Shown piece by piece: positions 17,481 through 27,035 of a stretch of DNA of 64,000 nt. This DNA comes from Halomonas faecis (lineage in GTDB: Bacteria > Pseudomonadota > Gammaproteobacteria > Pseudomonadales > Halomonadaceae): assembly GCF_010993975.1 (NCBI RefSeq), contig NZ_JAACZO010000032.1, positions 62,001-126,000 on the forward strand. The letters run 5' to 3'. Both the position numbers and the translations under genes were made by a program. Numbering within the stretch: the stretch's first letter is position 1; each line of letters opens with the position of its first letter. Under the pieces are notes generated by a model. The model saw nothing but the letters and a program-made list of their open reading frames with translations, searched no databases and was not told the DNA's origin.

Positions 17481-18620
17481 ATGGAGCGCGCGCATCCGAT
17501 AGGTGGCCGCCTGGTCACGCCGTTCACGACGCTGCTGGCGCTGCTGTCATTGATTGCCCTGTGGGTGCTGGCACAGCGCTTCGTCCACGGCTTGGGAGCG
17601 GTCACTCACCTGAACAACGGCTATCCTTGGGGAATCTGGGTGGTCTTCGACGTGGTGGTCGTCACGGGGTTGGCCTGTGGTGGCTATGTGGTGGCGTTCA
17701 GCGTCTATGTCGCCAACCGCTTTCAGTACCACCCACTGGTACGCCCGGCCATGCTGGCCAGCCTGCTGGGCTATGGGCTTGGCGGCCTCGGCGCCGTGGT
17801 CGACATGGGGCGCTACCTCAACGTGTACAACATCTTCCTGCCGTGGCAGATGAACTTCACCTCGGTGATGCTGGAGGTGGCGCTTTGCGTGGCCATCTAC
17901 ATCCTGGTGTTGATGGTCGAGGCCTCACCGGCGTTTCTGGAGCGCTTCAAGCTGCATCGTCACAAGCGCAAGCTGGAGCGGGTGATGTTCCTGTTCATTG
18001 CCCTGGGCCTGGTGCTGCCGACCATGCACCAGTCGTCGCTGGGCACGCTGCTCGTTGTTCTGGGCAACCAGATTGCGCCGCTGTGGCAATCCTATGAGCT
18101 GATGCCGCTGCTGGCGCTGCTCTCCGCCGCCATCATGGGTTTCTCGATCCTGCTGTTCGAGGGCTTCTTCTCGCAGTTGGGCTTTCGCCGTGCCTCGGAA
18201 GCACCGCTGCTGGCAGCGTTTGCGCGCCCGCTGACGTGGCTGCTGGTGGTGTGGCTGGTGGTGCGCTTCGCCGAGCTGACGCTGCACGGCAAACTGGGAG
18301 ACGCCTTCACCCCGGGCGGGTTGGCCGTGGCGTTCTGGTTGGAGACCCTGCTGTTTGCCCTGCCGCTGTGGGTCCTGGTGTCACCGCAGCGGCGTCGCCA
18401 GGCGCACCTGCTGCTGATCGCGGCGGTGGCCATGCTCCTGGCGGGAACGGTCTATCGCGTGAATGCCTTTCTGATCGCTTACCTGCCGCCGGCGGGGTAT
18501 CAGTACTTTCCTTCCGCAACGGAACTGCTGCTGACCATCGGGCTGGTGGCCCTGAAGATCCTGGTGTTCATCCTCATCGTGAAGCGCTTCCCGATCATCA
18601 GCGCTCCCGCACGCACCTGA
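17481..18620 (+). CDS. hybB: Integral membrane quinone-linked subunit HybB (NrfD family)
   Basis: A 379-residue protein with about nine or ten hydrophobic helices and the NrfD/HybB motifs GYPWGIWVVFDVVVV and TMHQSSLG. It has no haem-binding cytochrome b pattern. It is the quinone-reactive membrane subunit of Hyd-2-type enzymes and lets H2 oxidation drive quinone reduction, or the reverse. The start at 17481, 4 bases after the hybA stop, is preceded by AGGGGGT. The basic loop RFKLHRHKRKLERV is cytoplasmic by the positive-inside rule. Confidence 0.9.
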   Translation: MERAHPIGGRLVTPFTTLLALLSLIALWVLAQRFVHGLGAVTHLNNGYPWGIWVVFDVVVVTGLACGGYVVAFSVYVANRFQYHPLVRPAMLASLLGYGLGGLGAVVDMGRYLNVYNIFLPWQMNFTSVMLEVALCVAIYILVLMVEASPAFLERFKLHRHKRKLERVMFLFIALGLVLPTMHQSSLGTLLVVLGNQIAPLWQSYELMPLLALLSAAIMGFSILLFEGFFSQLGFRRASEAPLLAAFARPLTWLLVVWLVVRFAELTLHGKLGDAFTPGGLAVAFWLETLLFALPLWVLVSPQRRRQAHLLLIAAVAMLLAGTVYRVNAFLIAYLPPAGYQYFPSATELLLTIGLVALKILVFILIVKRFPIISAPART

Positions 18621-18646
18621 ACTCGCAATAACAAGAGGACGCTCAC

Positions 18647-20347
18647 GTGGCGAAACGAATCACCGTCGACCCGGTAACGCGCATCGAGGGGCATCTGCGC
18701 ATCGATTGCGAAGTCGAGAACGGCAAGGTTTCCAAGGCTTGGTCCTCCGGCCAGATGTGGCGAGGCATCGAGCAGATACTGCAGGGGCGAGATCCGCGCG
18801 ATGCGTGGATCTTCACCCAGCGGATCTGCGGGGTGTGTACCACCGTGCATGCCATCGCTTCAGTCAGGGCCGTGGAGAATGCGCTGGACCTGGAAATTCC
18901 CCTCAACGCCCAGTACATCCGCAACCTGATCGTGGCCGCCCACGGTATCCACGATCACATCGTGCACTTCTATCAGCTCTCGGCTCTGGATTGGGTGGAC
19001 ATCACCTCGGCCCTGAAAGCCGATCCGAAGAAGGCGGCCTCCCTGGCGCAGAGCCTGTCCGACTGGCCGCTGAACAGCCACCAGATCATGAAGTCGACCC
19101 AGGAGAAGCTGAAGACCTTTGTCGACAGCGGCCAGCTGGGGATCTTCGCCAACGGCTACTGGGGTCACCCGGCCATGAAGCTCTCGCCGGAGGTCAACCT
19201 GCTGGCGGCGGTGCACTACCTGCAGGCGCTTGAGGTGCAGCGTACGGCCAACAAGATCGTTTCGGTGCTGGGCTCGAAGACGCCGCATATCCAGAACCTC
19301 GCCGTCGGCGGGGTGGCCAACCCCATCAACTTCGACAGTCAGGCGACGCTCACCCTCGAGCGGCTGATGCTGATCAAGGAGGCCATCGACGAGCTGGGTT
19401 CGTTCATCTACAACGGCCTGCTGGTGGACGTGGCCGCCGTCGGTTCCTTCTACGCCGACTGGACCCAACACGGCGCCGGCATCACCGACTATCTCTCCGT
19501 ACCCGATCTGCCCCTGGATACCGCCGGCACGGCGTTCGGGATGCCGGGCGGCTTCATCAAGGGTGGCGATCTTTCCACCTTCCAACCGATCACCCGGTTC
19601 GGCGATCCCTGTCTGCTCGACGGCGTGGCCGAGAGCAACAAGCACGCCTGGTACGAGGGCAGCGATCCACTGCATCCCTTCGATGGCCGTACCGACCCCG
19701 AGTACACCGACTTCCAGGACGATGGCAAGTATTCCTGGATCAAGGCGCCGACCTTCCATGGCCAGCCCGCTCAGGTGGGGCCTCTGGCTCAGGTGCTGTG
19801 CGGCCTGGCCAGCGGTGATCATCGGACCCAGGCGGCGACGGACTATTTCCAGGACAAGGTCAAGGCGGTATTGGGAGAAACGCTGCCGCTGTCGGCCTTC
19901 CACTCGACGATCGGTCGTCACGGGGCGCGCGCCATTCGCTGCGCCGTGCTCTACGAGAACCTCAAGGAGCAGTGGCAGCTGCTGATGGACAACATTGCTA
20001 CCGGGGATCACGAGACCTTCAATGCGCCGAGTTTCCCCAAGGGGGAGATTCGCGGAATGGGGTTCCACGAAGCCCCGCGCGGGATGCTTTCCCACTGGGT
20101 CGTCATCGAGGATGGCAAGATCCGTAACTATCAGTGCGTGGTGCCCTCCACCTGGAATGCCGCACCGCGCAACGCCGAGGATGCACCTGGGCCCTACGAG
20201 AAGTCGCTGCTGGATACGCCGGTGGCCGACCCTGAGCTGCCCCTGGAGATCCTGCGTACCGTCCATTCGTTCGATCCCTGCATTTCCTGCGCAATTCACC
20301 TGCATGACACCGAAGAACAGAGCGTCGTCAGCGTAAAGGCCGTGTAA
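18647..20347 (+). CDS. hybC: [NiFe]-hydrogenase large subunit, HybC type
   Basis: The 566-residue catalytic subunit. The nickel ligands lie in RICGVC (C61, C64) and DPCISCAIH (C545, C548). The 15 residues after H551 form the C-terminal extension removed by the endopeptidase after nickel insertion. FAYG-type and GHPAMKLSPE segments agree with the group 1 family. A GTG start at 18647 is preferred: it has AGAGGA upstream and gives the standard AKRITVDPVTRIEGHLRI start. The order hybO-A-B-C places the large subunit after the membrane subunits, as in E. coli hyb. Confidence 0.94.
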   Translation: MAKRITVDPVTRIEGHLRIDCEVENGKVSKAWSSGQMWRGIEQILQGRDPRDAWIFTQRICGVCTTVHAIASVRAVENALDLEIPLNAQYIRNLIVAAHGIHDHIVHFYQLSALDWVDITSALKADPKKAASLAQSLSDWPLNSHQIMKSTQEKLKTFVDSGQLGIFANGYWGHPAMKLSPEVNLLAAVHYLQALEVQRTANKIVSVLGSKTPHIQNLAVGGVANPINFDSQATLTLERLMLIKEAIDELGSFIYNGLLVDVAAVGSFYADWTQHGAGITDYLSVPDLPLDTAGTAFGMPGGFIKGGDLSTFQPITRFGDPCLLDGVAESNKHAWYEGSDPLHPFDGRTDPEYTDFQDDGKYSWIKAPTFHGQPAQVGPLAQVLCGLASGDHRTQAATDYFQDKVKAVLGETLPLSAFHSTIGRHGARAIRCAVLYENLKEQWQLLMDNIATGDHETFNAPSFPKGEIRGMGFHEAPRGMLSHWVVIEDGKIRNYQCVVPSTWNAAPRNAEDAPGPYEKSLLDTPVADPELPLEILRTVHSFDPCISCAIHLHDTEEQSVVSVKAV

Positions 20348-20421
20348 GCGATCATTGCCACGCATCCAGCGTGATGAGCGCTGGGGACAAGGCGAAGCAA
20401 GACGCCATTAAGGAGAAAACC

Positions 20422-20949
20422 ATGAGCGCAGTGATTCTGGGGGTCGGCAATATCCTGCTCAGCGATGAAGGAGTCGGGGTGCGTGTCGTTGAACAGATCC
20501 AGTCGCGCTACCGCCTGGATGAGGATGTCGCGGTGATCGACGGCGGCACCTGCGGCATGGATCTGATGGACGAGCTGGCCGCGCGTGACCTGGTGATCGT
20601 CGTGGATGCGGTGCGCACGGGCGAGCCGCCCGGCACGCTGGTATCACTGAGCGGCGAGGCGGTTCCGGCCCTGTTCCGGGAGCGCATCTCGCCCCATCAG
20701 TTGGGTGTCTCCGACCTGCTGGCGGCGCTGACCCTGCTGGGGCGCTCGCCTCGACAATTGGCGCTGGTAGGCGTGGTGCCAGAAAGCATGGGGACCGGCC
20801 TGACGCTGTCGGACAGCGTGACGGCCTGTCTGGAACCGCTGGTCCAGACGACCCTGGAGGTACTTCGGGAGCATGGTTGGCAGGCCTGGCCTAAGCCAGC
20901 CGAGGCCGCTGCCGACAGCGCTTCGGTTATCGCGACCGCGGCGGGCTAG
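20422..20949 (+). CDS. hybD: Hydrogenase maturation endopeptidase HybD
   Basis: A 175-residue protease that cleaves the large-subunit tail once nickel is in place. The nickel-sensing ligands of HybD are present: E16 in LLSDEGVGV, D62 in VVDAV and H92 in ISPHQLGVSD. ILGVGNILLSDEG is the family N-terminus. The ATG at 20422 has AAGGAG seven bases upstream and gives the canonical start. It follows hybC, its presumed substrate gene. Confidence 0.92.
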   Translation: MSAVILGVGNILLSDEGVGVRVVEQIQSRYRLDEDVAVIDGGTCGMDLMDELAARDLVIVVDAVRTGEPPGTLVSLSGEAVPALFRERISPHQLGVSDLLAALTLLGRSPRQLALVGVVPESMGTGLTLSDSVTACLEPLVQTTLEVLREHGWQAWPKPAEAAADSASVIATAAG

Positions 20950-20953
20950 CGCC

Positions 20954-21190
20954 ATGTGTCTCTCCGTGCCTTCCCGGGTGGTCGAGACCAACGGCGAAAT
21001 TGCGCTGGTGGAAGCGTTTGGCCAGCGGCGCCAAGTCAGCCTGCTGATGCTGGACGAGGCCGTGGACGAGGGCGACTACCTGCTGGTTCAGGCCGGCGGC
21101 TTCGCCTACCAGAAGGTAGCGCCGGCCCAGGCGGAAGAGGCGCTGGCACTGCTGGAAACCCTGGGGCTGGCTCCATCGCTACCACAATGA
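20954..21190 (+). CDS. hybG: HypC/HybG-family maturation chaperone (first copy)
   Basis: A 78-residue chaperone of the HypC/HupF/HybG family. The invariant Cys2 is in MCLSVPSRV; it binds the iron-cyano-carbonyl moiety with HypD and delivers it to a large-subunit precursor. A second family member, hypC, lies at 26802. By analogy with E. coli, this copy next to hybD may be dedicated to HybC and the other to general delivery or to HoxC. It lies 4 bases after hybD. Confidence 0.88.
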   Translation: MCLSVPSRVVETNGEIALVEAFGQRRQVSLLMLDEAVDEGDYLLVQAGGFAYQKVAPAQAEEALALLETLGLAPSLPQ

Positions 21191-21199
21191 GGTCCTGTC

Positions 21200-21775
21200 A
21201 TGACGGAAGCTACGCAATCCACCCCCCGCGCTTACGCCGAGGATCCCTCCCGGCAGTTGGAGTCGGTGTTCGAGGCGATCTACTGGCAGCGGATGCAGGG
21301 TGTCGACTTGATCAATCCCTTGCTGCCGATCAAAGCCAGCGGATTTCGTCTATGGGAAGGTAGTTGGGTGGGGACGCTGCTCACCCCCTGGTTTCTCAAC
21401 CTGATGGTGCTGCCGGCCGACTCCGGGTGCTGGGAGGGCCTGGCCTGCGGCGAGCGCCGCGGTCTGCGCTTTCCTGCCGGCGAGTTTCCCTTTGCCGGGG
21501 GGCACGAGCCGGGCATCGGCGACTACCTGTTCTGTTCGCTGATGTCGCCGGTTGGCGATCTGACCGACCCCCTGGCGGCGGTCGAGCTGGCGGAAGAGGT
21601 GATGACGTTGCTGATGACTCCGCCCGAACCGGCGGAGGAGGAGGCGACCATGGCGGAAACACCGGAAAAAGCGCTGCCCTGTGCTACCGCTGCGCGGGGG
21701 CTCAGCCGACGCGACTTCCTGCGCGGCGGCTCGGCGGCACTTGATGACGCTCGGCTGATTCACGTCGAGCGCTGA
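21200..21775 (+). CDS. hybE: HybE/HupJ-family hydrogenase assembly chaperone
   Basis: A 191-residue cytoplasmic protein related to HybE, which binds the Tat-dependent hydrogenase precursor and prevents premature export. Matching segments are LESVFEAIYWQRM, LLTPWFLNLMVLP, LRFPAGEFPF and YLFCSLMSP. An odd C-terminal tail contains SRRDFLRGG, almost the same as the twin-arginine motifs in HybO and HybA but at the wrong end for a signal. The gene ends in an ATGA overlap with hupK. Confidence 0.85.
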   Translation: MTEATQSTPRAYAEDPSRQLESVFEAIYWQRMQGVDLINPLLPIKASGFRLWEGSWVGTLLTPWFLNLMVLPADSGCWEGLACGERRGLRFPAGEFPFAGGHEPGIGDYLFCSLMSPVGDLTDPLAAVELAEEVMTLLMTPPEPAEEEATMAETPEKALPCATAARGLSRRDFLRGGSAALDDARLIHVER

Positions 21776-22911
21776 TGAGTACGCTGGCGTTTCGCGAATC
21801 GGCTGCAGCGCCTGCTGCGTCTGGCCCTGCGGCGCTGCTGCTGAAGCTGTCGATCGAGCGTGGGCGTGTTGCAGGGGTCGAGGTGGTGCCAAGAGAGCAG
21901 CCCGCGTTGGGCCGGCTGTTGATGGGAGCCACGCCGGAGAGCGTCAGGCAGCGCGTGCCGTTGCTCTATGCGGTGTGTCGCGAGTCGCAGCGTGTGGCGG
22001 CGGAGTTGGCCCTGCGGGCGGCGGCCGGTGATGTCGCCCGCGTCAGTGCAGCGGACCGCACGGCCGTGCTTCTGGAGTGTCTGCGCGAGCATCTGTGGCG
22101 CCTGGTCGTGCGGTTGCCGGGGTTGCTGGCCCGGGGGAGCGCCGATGGGCGGCCGGCGATCGCCGCACTGATGGCACTGACGAAGGCACCCGAGGCCGAG
22201 CGTCGCGACAGGGCGCTGGCGTTCCATGAACGGTTGCTGGCGCTGCTGGGGAGCGCCGAGTTGGCTACGGTGGCGCAGGCGTCGATCTGGCTTGACCGGT
22301 CGTCAGCGGTGGTGCCGACGGCGCTGCGAGCCCTCCGTGAGTCGTTGCGGGACGCGGGGCCGATGCACTTTGAGGGTGTGGCGGCGCTGACGACCGATGA
22401 GGCGCTGGCCGTCGCCGAGCACCTCTGGGAGCGTCCCGAGCTGGCAAGGTGGCCGGTGGCGGCGGACGGCCGGCCGCGCGGCACGGGCCCCGGGGCTCGG
22501 CTGCATGACCATCCGGTGGTGGCTTGGCTGGTATCGCATCGTGAGACGGCGCTGGCGCACTGGATGGCGGCCATTCTGGAGCTGCTGGATGGCGCGGCTT
22601 ACTTGGCCGGACGGCATGGCCACCTGCCGCAAGTGGGAACGGGGTGCGCCAGGCCAGAGGCCGAAGGTGTCGGACTGGGGCTGGTCGAATCGCCCCGGGG
22701 ACTGCTGGTGCATCGCGTGCGGCAGGAGGCCGGGCGCATTGTCGACTATCGGCTCCTGGCGCCCACCGAATGGAACTTCCACCCGCGGGGTGCCATCGCC
22801 GGGCTGCTGGTCGGCCAGCGCGAGCTTGCGGGGCTGACGTGGCAGAAGCAGAGCGAGCGTTTCGCCCTGGCGCTGGATCCTTGCGTGGATGTGGATATCG
22901 AGGTGGCGTGA
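21775..22911 (+). CDS. hupK: HupK-type hydrogenase assembly protein, large-subunit relic
   Basis: A 378-residue protein related to HupK/HoxV, a scaffold that resembles a shrunken large subunit. The C-terminal half keeps large-subunit features: VESPRGLLVHRV, YRLLAPTEWNFHPRGA and ALDPCVDVDIEV. The first catalytic motif is reduced to LLYAVCRESQ and the second keeps one cysteine, so it cannot bind nickel normally. It is thought to hold the Fe(CN)2CO unit or a folding intermediate. It is translationally coupled to hybE and hypA by ATGA-type overlaps. Confidence 0.82.
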   Translation: MSTLAFRESAAAPAASGPAALLLKLSIERGRVAGVEVVPREQPALGRLLMGATPESVRQRVPLLYAVCRESQRVAAELALRAAAGDVARVSAADRTAVLLECLREHLWRLVVRLPGLLARGSADGRPAIAALMALTKAPEAERRDRALAFHERLLALLGSAELATVAQASIWLDRSSAVVPTALRALRESLRDAGPMHFEGVAALTTDEALAVAEHLWERPELARWPVAADGRPRGTGPGARLHDHPVVAWLVSHRETALAHWMAAILELLDGAAYLAGRHGHLPQVGTGCARPEAEGVGLGLVESPRGLLVHRVRQEAGRIVDYRLLAPTEWNFHPRGAIAGLLVGQRELAGLTWQKQSERFALALDPCVDVDIEVA

Positions 22912-23251
22912 TGCATGAGATGTCGCTCTGTGAAGGGGTGATCCAGGTCATCGAGGAGCAGGCGTCGCAGCAGGGCTTCGAACGGGTACTGGGCGTGACG
23001 CTGGAAATCGGCGCCCTGGCCGGCGTGGAACTCGACGCCCTGCGTTTCTGCTTCGAGGTGGTGTGCCGCGACACCCTGGCCGAGGGGGCGGCGCTGCACA
23101 TTCGCGAACGTGCCGGCAGGGCGCACTGCTTCGACTGCGACCGCCCGGTCGAGGTGGCGCAGCGATTCGACGCCTGCCGTGCCTGCGGCGGTTACCGCCT
23201 GCAGGTCACGGCGGGCGAAGAGCTGAAAATACAAGAGCTGGAGGTGGAGTG

Positions 23252-23252
<1 letters not shown>
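22911..23252 (+). CDS. hypA: Hydrogenase nickel incorporation protein HypA
   Basis: A 113-residue nickel metallochaperone. The N-terminus [10 protein letters not shown] carries His2, the nickel ligand of the family. A zinc site is formed by CFDC and CRAC in the C-terminal half. It works with HypB to insert nickel into large-subunit precursors. The start overlaps the hupK stop and the end overlaps the hypB start. Confidence 0.95.
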
Positions 23253-24172
<920 letters not shown>

Positions 24173-24214
24173 ACGTCATGAGCCTGGGCGTCCTGGGCAG
24201 GAGCGTAATGGATC

Positions 24215-26599
24215 ATGATCGTGTTGGATAAGTGCAGCCCGCTCACCGTCCAGCGCCTCGCCGTGCGCGTCCGCGGCCAGGTCCAGGGCGTGGGCTTCCG
24301 CCCCTTCGTGCATGGGCTGGCCGGTCGCCTGGGACTGGTGGGTTGGGTGCGCAACGACGCCGCCGGCGTCGAGCTGGAGGTGCAGGGCACCGACGCCGCG
24401 CTCGAGACGTTCCTGGCCGGCCTGGAACACGAACGGCCGCCGCTGGCGCGTCTGGAGTCGGTGACGCAAGCGCCGCGTGAGCCGTGCGACGACGAGGAGG
24501 GCTTTCGCATCGTCGCCTCGAGCCAGGGCGCGGTCAGCACCGGGATCACCCCGGATGCCGCCGTGTGCCGGCAGTGCCTGGACGAACTGTTCGATCCGGC
24601 GGATCGCCGCTATCGCTATCCCTTCATCAACTGCACCCACTGCGGTCCGCGCTATACCCTGACCGCCCGGTTGCCCTACGACCGCCCCCATACCAGCATG
24701 GCGGCCTTTGCCCTGTGCCCGCGCTGCGCGGCCGAGTACCGCGACCCCGCCCACCGGCGCTTCCATGCCCAGCCCAACGCCTGTGCCGAGTGCGGCCCGC
24801 GCCTGGCGTTCCACGCCGCGGACGGCCGCCGGGAAACGCGGTGCGACCCGCTGGCGGCGACGGCCGAGGCGCTGCGTGAGGGGATGATCGTCGCCGTCAA
24901 GGGCATCGGCGGCTTCCACCTGTGCTGCGATGCGCGAAACCCCCGGGCCGTGGCCAGGCTGCGCGAGCGCAAGCGGCGCGACGAGAAGCCCTTGGCCGTC
25001 ATGGCCGTCAACGTCCGCTCGCTGGCGCCGCTGGCCACGGTCTCCCCGGGGGAGGCCGAACTGCTCGAGGCGTGGCAGCGCCCCATCGTCTTGCTCAACA
25101 AGCGGGCCGACTGCGACCGGCGCCTGCCCGGTATCGCCCCGGGCCTGGGCAGGCTGGGCGCGATGCTGCCCTATACGCCGCTGCACTACCTGTTGCTGCA
25201 TGAGCTGGTGGGCCGGCCGGCGGGCACCGCCTGGCTCGATGCCCGCCAGGATGCCCTGCTGGTCTGCACCTCGGCCAACCTGGCCGGCGACCCGCTGGTC
25301 CACGACAACGCCGCGGCGCTGCAGCGGCTGGCCGGTATCGCCGATGCGTTCCTGATGCACGACCGCGACATCCTGGTGCGCTGCGACGACAGCGTGGTGC
25401 GCTGTGCCGCTGGAACCGGGGAGGTGGACGGTCACGATGCCGCAGCCTTCATTCGCCGTGCGCGCGGCTATACCCCCTCGGCCATTGGGCTGTCGCGTGC
25501 CGGCCCGTCGGTGCTGGCCACCGGTGGCGAGCTGAAGAGTGCCCTGTGCCTCACCCGCGACAGCCAGGCCTTCCTGTCGCAGCACATCGGTGACCTGGAT
25601 CACGCCGAGACCTGCCGGACGCTGGAAGAGAGCGCCGATCACCTGTGCCGGGTCCTGGCGGTGCGCCCGGAGGCGCTGGCCTGCGACCTCCATCCCGATT
25701 TCTTCAGCACCCACCTGGCCGCCCGCCTGGCCGAGACCTGGGACGTGCCGTTGTTCACGGTGCAACATCATCACGCCCACCTGGCCGCCGTGCAGGCCGA
25801 ATACGGCCTGGAGGGGCCGCTGCTCGGCCTGGCCCTGGACGGCGTGGGGCTGGGCACGGACGGTACCGCCTGGGGCGGCGAGCTGCTGCGCCTGGAGGGG
25901 GCGGCGTTCTCGCGCCTGGGCCATCTCCATCCGCTGCCGCTGCCGGGGGGCGACCGTGCCGCGCGGGAGCCCTGGCGCATGGGTGCGGCGGCCCTGCAGG
26001 CATTGGGGCAGGGCGAGCGGATCGCCGGTTACTTCGCTGATCGGCCGCAGGTCGAGGGCCTGGCGATGCTGCTGGCACGCGGCGTGCGCTGCCCCACGAC
26101 GACCAGCCTGGGGCGCCTCTTCGACGCTGCCGCCGGGCTCTTGCGCATCAAGCCGGTAGCGCGCTACGAGGGCCAGGCCGCCATGTTGCTGGAGGGGTTG
26201 GCCGAGGCGCACGGCGAGGTGGCCGATCAGCCGGATGGCTGGACGCTGCGTGACGGCGTGCTGGATTTCCGGCCGCTGCTGGGGACGCTGCTCGACGAGC
26301 CCTCCGCTGCGCGGGGGGCGGCGCGCTTTCACGCCACTCTGGCGGCGGGGCTGGCCGAATGGGTCTGGCATCAGGCCCGAAGCGATGGCCTGCAGGACGT
26401 GCTGCTGGGCGGCGGCTGCTGTGTCAACCAGGTGCTGACGACGGCACTGGAGCGGCGCCTGCGGAACGCCGGGCTGCGCGTGTGGCAGGCGCAGCAGGCG
26501 CCGCCCAACGACGGCGGGCTGAGCCTGGGACAGGCGTGGGTCGCCCTGCAGGCGCTGCAGGACGGTAGTCCCTGCGGCGTGAATGATGACAGCGAGTGA
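24215..26599 (+). CDS. hypF: Carbamoyltransferase HypF
   Basis: A 794-residue enzyme that makes the cyanide ligand precursor from carbamoyl phosphate and passes it to HypE. Domains in order are: acylphosphatase-like (VRGQVQGVGFRPF, about 18-31); two zinc fingers (CRQC with CTHC, CPRC with CAEC); YrdC-like nucleotide-binding (about 210-400); and a Kae1-like domain with HHHAH and DGVGLGTDGTAWGGE. All key elements are present, so it should be active. AGGAG lies about 11 bases before the ATG. It sits 42 bases after hypB. Confidence 0.95.
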   Translation: MIVLDKCSPLTVQRLAVRVRGQVQGVGFRPFVHGLAGRLGLVGWVRNDAAGVELEVQGTDAALETFLAGLEHERPPLARLESVTQAPREPCDDEEGFRIVASSQGAVSTGITPDAAVCRQCLDELFDPADRRYRYPFINCTHCGPRYTLTARLPYDRPHTSMAAFALCPRCAAEYRDPAHRRFHAQPNACAECGPRLAFHAADGRRETRCDPLAATAEALREGMIVAVKGIGGFHLCCDARNPRAVARLRERKRRDEKPLAVMAVNVRSLAPLATVSPGEAELLEAWQRPIVLLNKRADCDRRLPGIAPGLGRLGAMLPYTPLHYLLLHELVGRPAGTAWLDARQDALLVCTSANLAGDPLVHDNAAALQRLAGIADAFLMHDRDILVRCDDSVVRCAAGTGEVDGHDAAAFIRRARGYTPSAIGLSRAGPSVLATGGELKSALCLTRDSQAFLSQHIGDLDHAETCRTLEESADHLCRVLAVRPEALACDLHPDFFSTHLAARLAETWDVPLFTVQHHHAHLAAVQAEYGLEGPLLGLALDGVGLGTDGTAWGGELLRLEGAAFSRLGHLHPLPLPGGDRAAREPWRMGAAALQALGQGERIAGYFADRPQVEGLAMLLARGVRCPTTTSLGRLFDAAAGLLRIKPVARYEGQAAMLLEGLAEAHGEVADQPDGWTLRDGVLDFRPLLGTLLDEPSAARGAARFHATLAAGLAEWVWHQARSDGLQDVLLGGGCCVNQVLTTALERRLRNAGLRVWQAQQAPPNDGGLSLGQAWVALQALQDGSPCGVNDDSE

Positions 26600-26643
26600 C
26601 AACAACGAGTATTAACGAGGCAGTGCTTTCGCAGTGATTTAGA

Positions 26644-26745
26644 CGAGAGGCGCCGGGGGCAGGTCGAAAAGGGGGGCATTTGCCATGGATGGCAAATGTA
26701 GCGCCCAGGGAGGGGGGCACAGCGCCCCCTTGAAGACCTGTCGAC
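26644..26745 (-). repeat. Dispersed structured element, copy A
   Basis: About 100 bases between hypF and hypC. The reverse complement aligns along its whole length with 62737-62840. Shared blocks include GTCGACAGG, TGGGCGCTAC, TTTGCC, TGGCAAA and CCCCGGCG. Its centre is a perfect 8-bp hairpin, CATTTGCC with GGCAAATG (26677-26698). It lies within an otherwise tight hyp operon and accounts for the 202-base hypF-hypC gap. Confidence 0.8.
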
Positions 26746-26801
26746 GGATCAGCCTCGAGTCATACCGCTATCTGCGATAGCCCGAGTCAAAGGGGAAAAC
26801 C

Positions 26802-27035
26802 ATGTGTCTGGCAGTACCGGTTAAGGTGGTCGAATGTCTGGATGACGGCCAGGCGCTAATCGATGCCGGCGGGGTCAGCAAGGCCATCGATGTCAGCCTG
26901 CTGGAGACGGTCGCGCCGGGGGACTACGTCATCGTCCACGTGGGCTTTGCGATCAACCGCCTCGATACCGAGGAGGCCGAGCGTACCCTGGCGATGATCC
27001 GCGAGCTCGGTCTCGAACTGGGAGAATCGACATGA
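26802..27035 (+). CDS. hypC: Hydrogenase maturation chaperone HypC (second copy)
   Basis: A 77-residue HypC with the invariant Cys2 in MCLAVPVKVVE and the family segment VSLLETVAPGDYVIVHVGFAI. It carries the Fe(CN)2CO unit from HypD to the large subunit. AGGGGAAAA precedes the ATG. It overlaps hypD by ATGA, the usual hypCDE arrangement. The 202-base gap before it means a separate promoter is possible, though none is obvious. Confidence 0.94.
   Translation: MCLAVPVKVVECLDDGQALIDAGGVSKAIDVSLLETVAPGDYVIVHVGFAINRLDTEEAERTLAMIRELGLELGEST

Noticed and set aside
21700-21775. SRRDFLRGG as the start of a separate Tat-exported protein
   Set aside because: It is in frame with HybE, no start codon or ribosome site precedes it, and only about 20 residues follow.
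26690-26705. TGGCAAATGTAGCGCC as a third sigma54 promoter before hypC
   Set aside because: The GG-GC interval is right, but the -24 is TGGCAA and the -12 is GCGC, and the sequence is part of the dispersed element's hairpin, which explains it.
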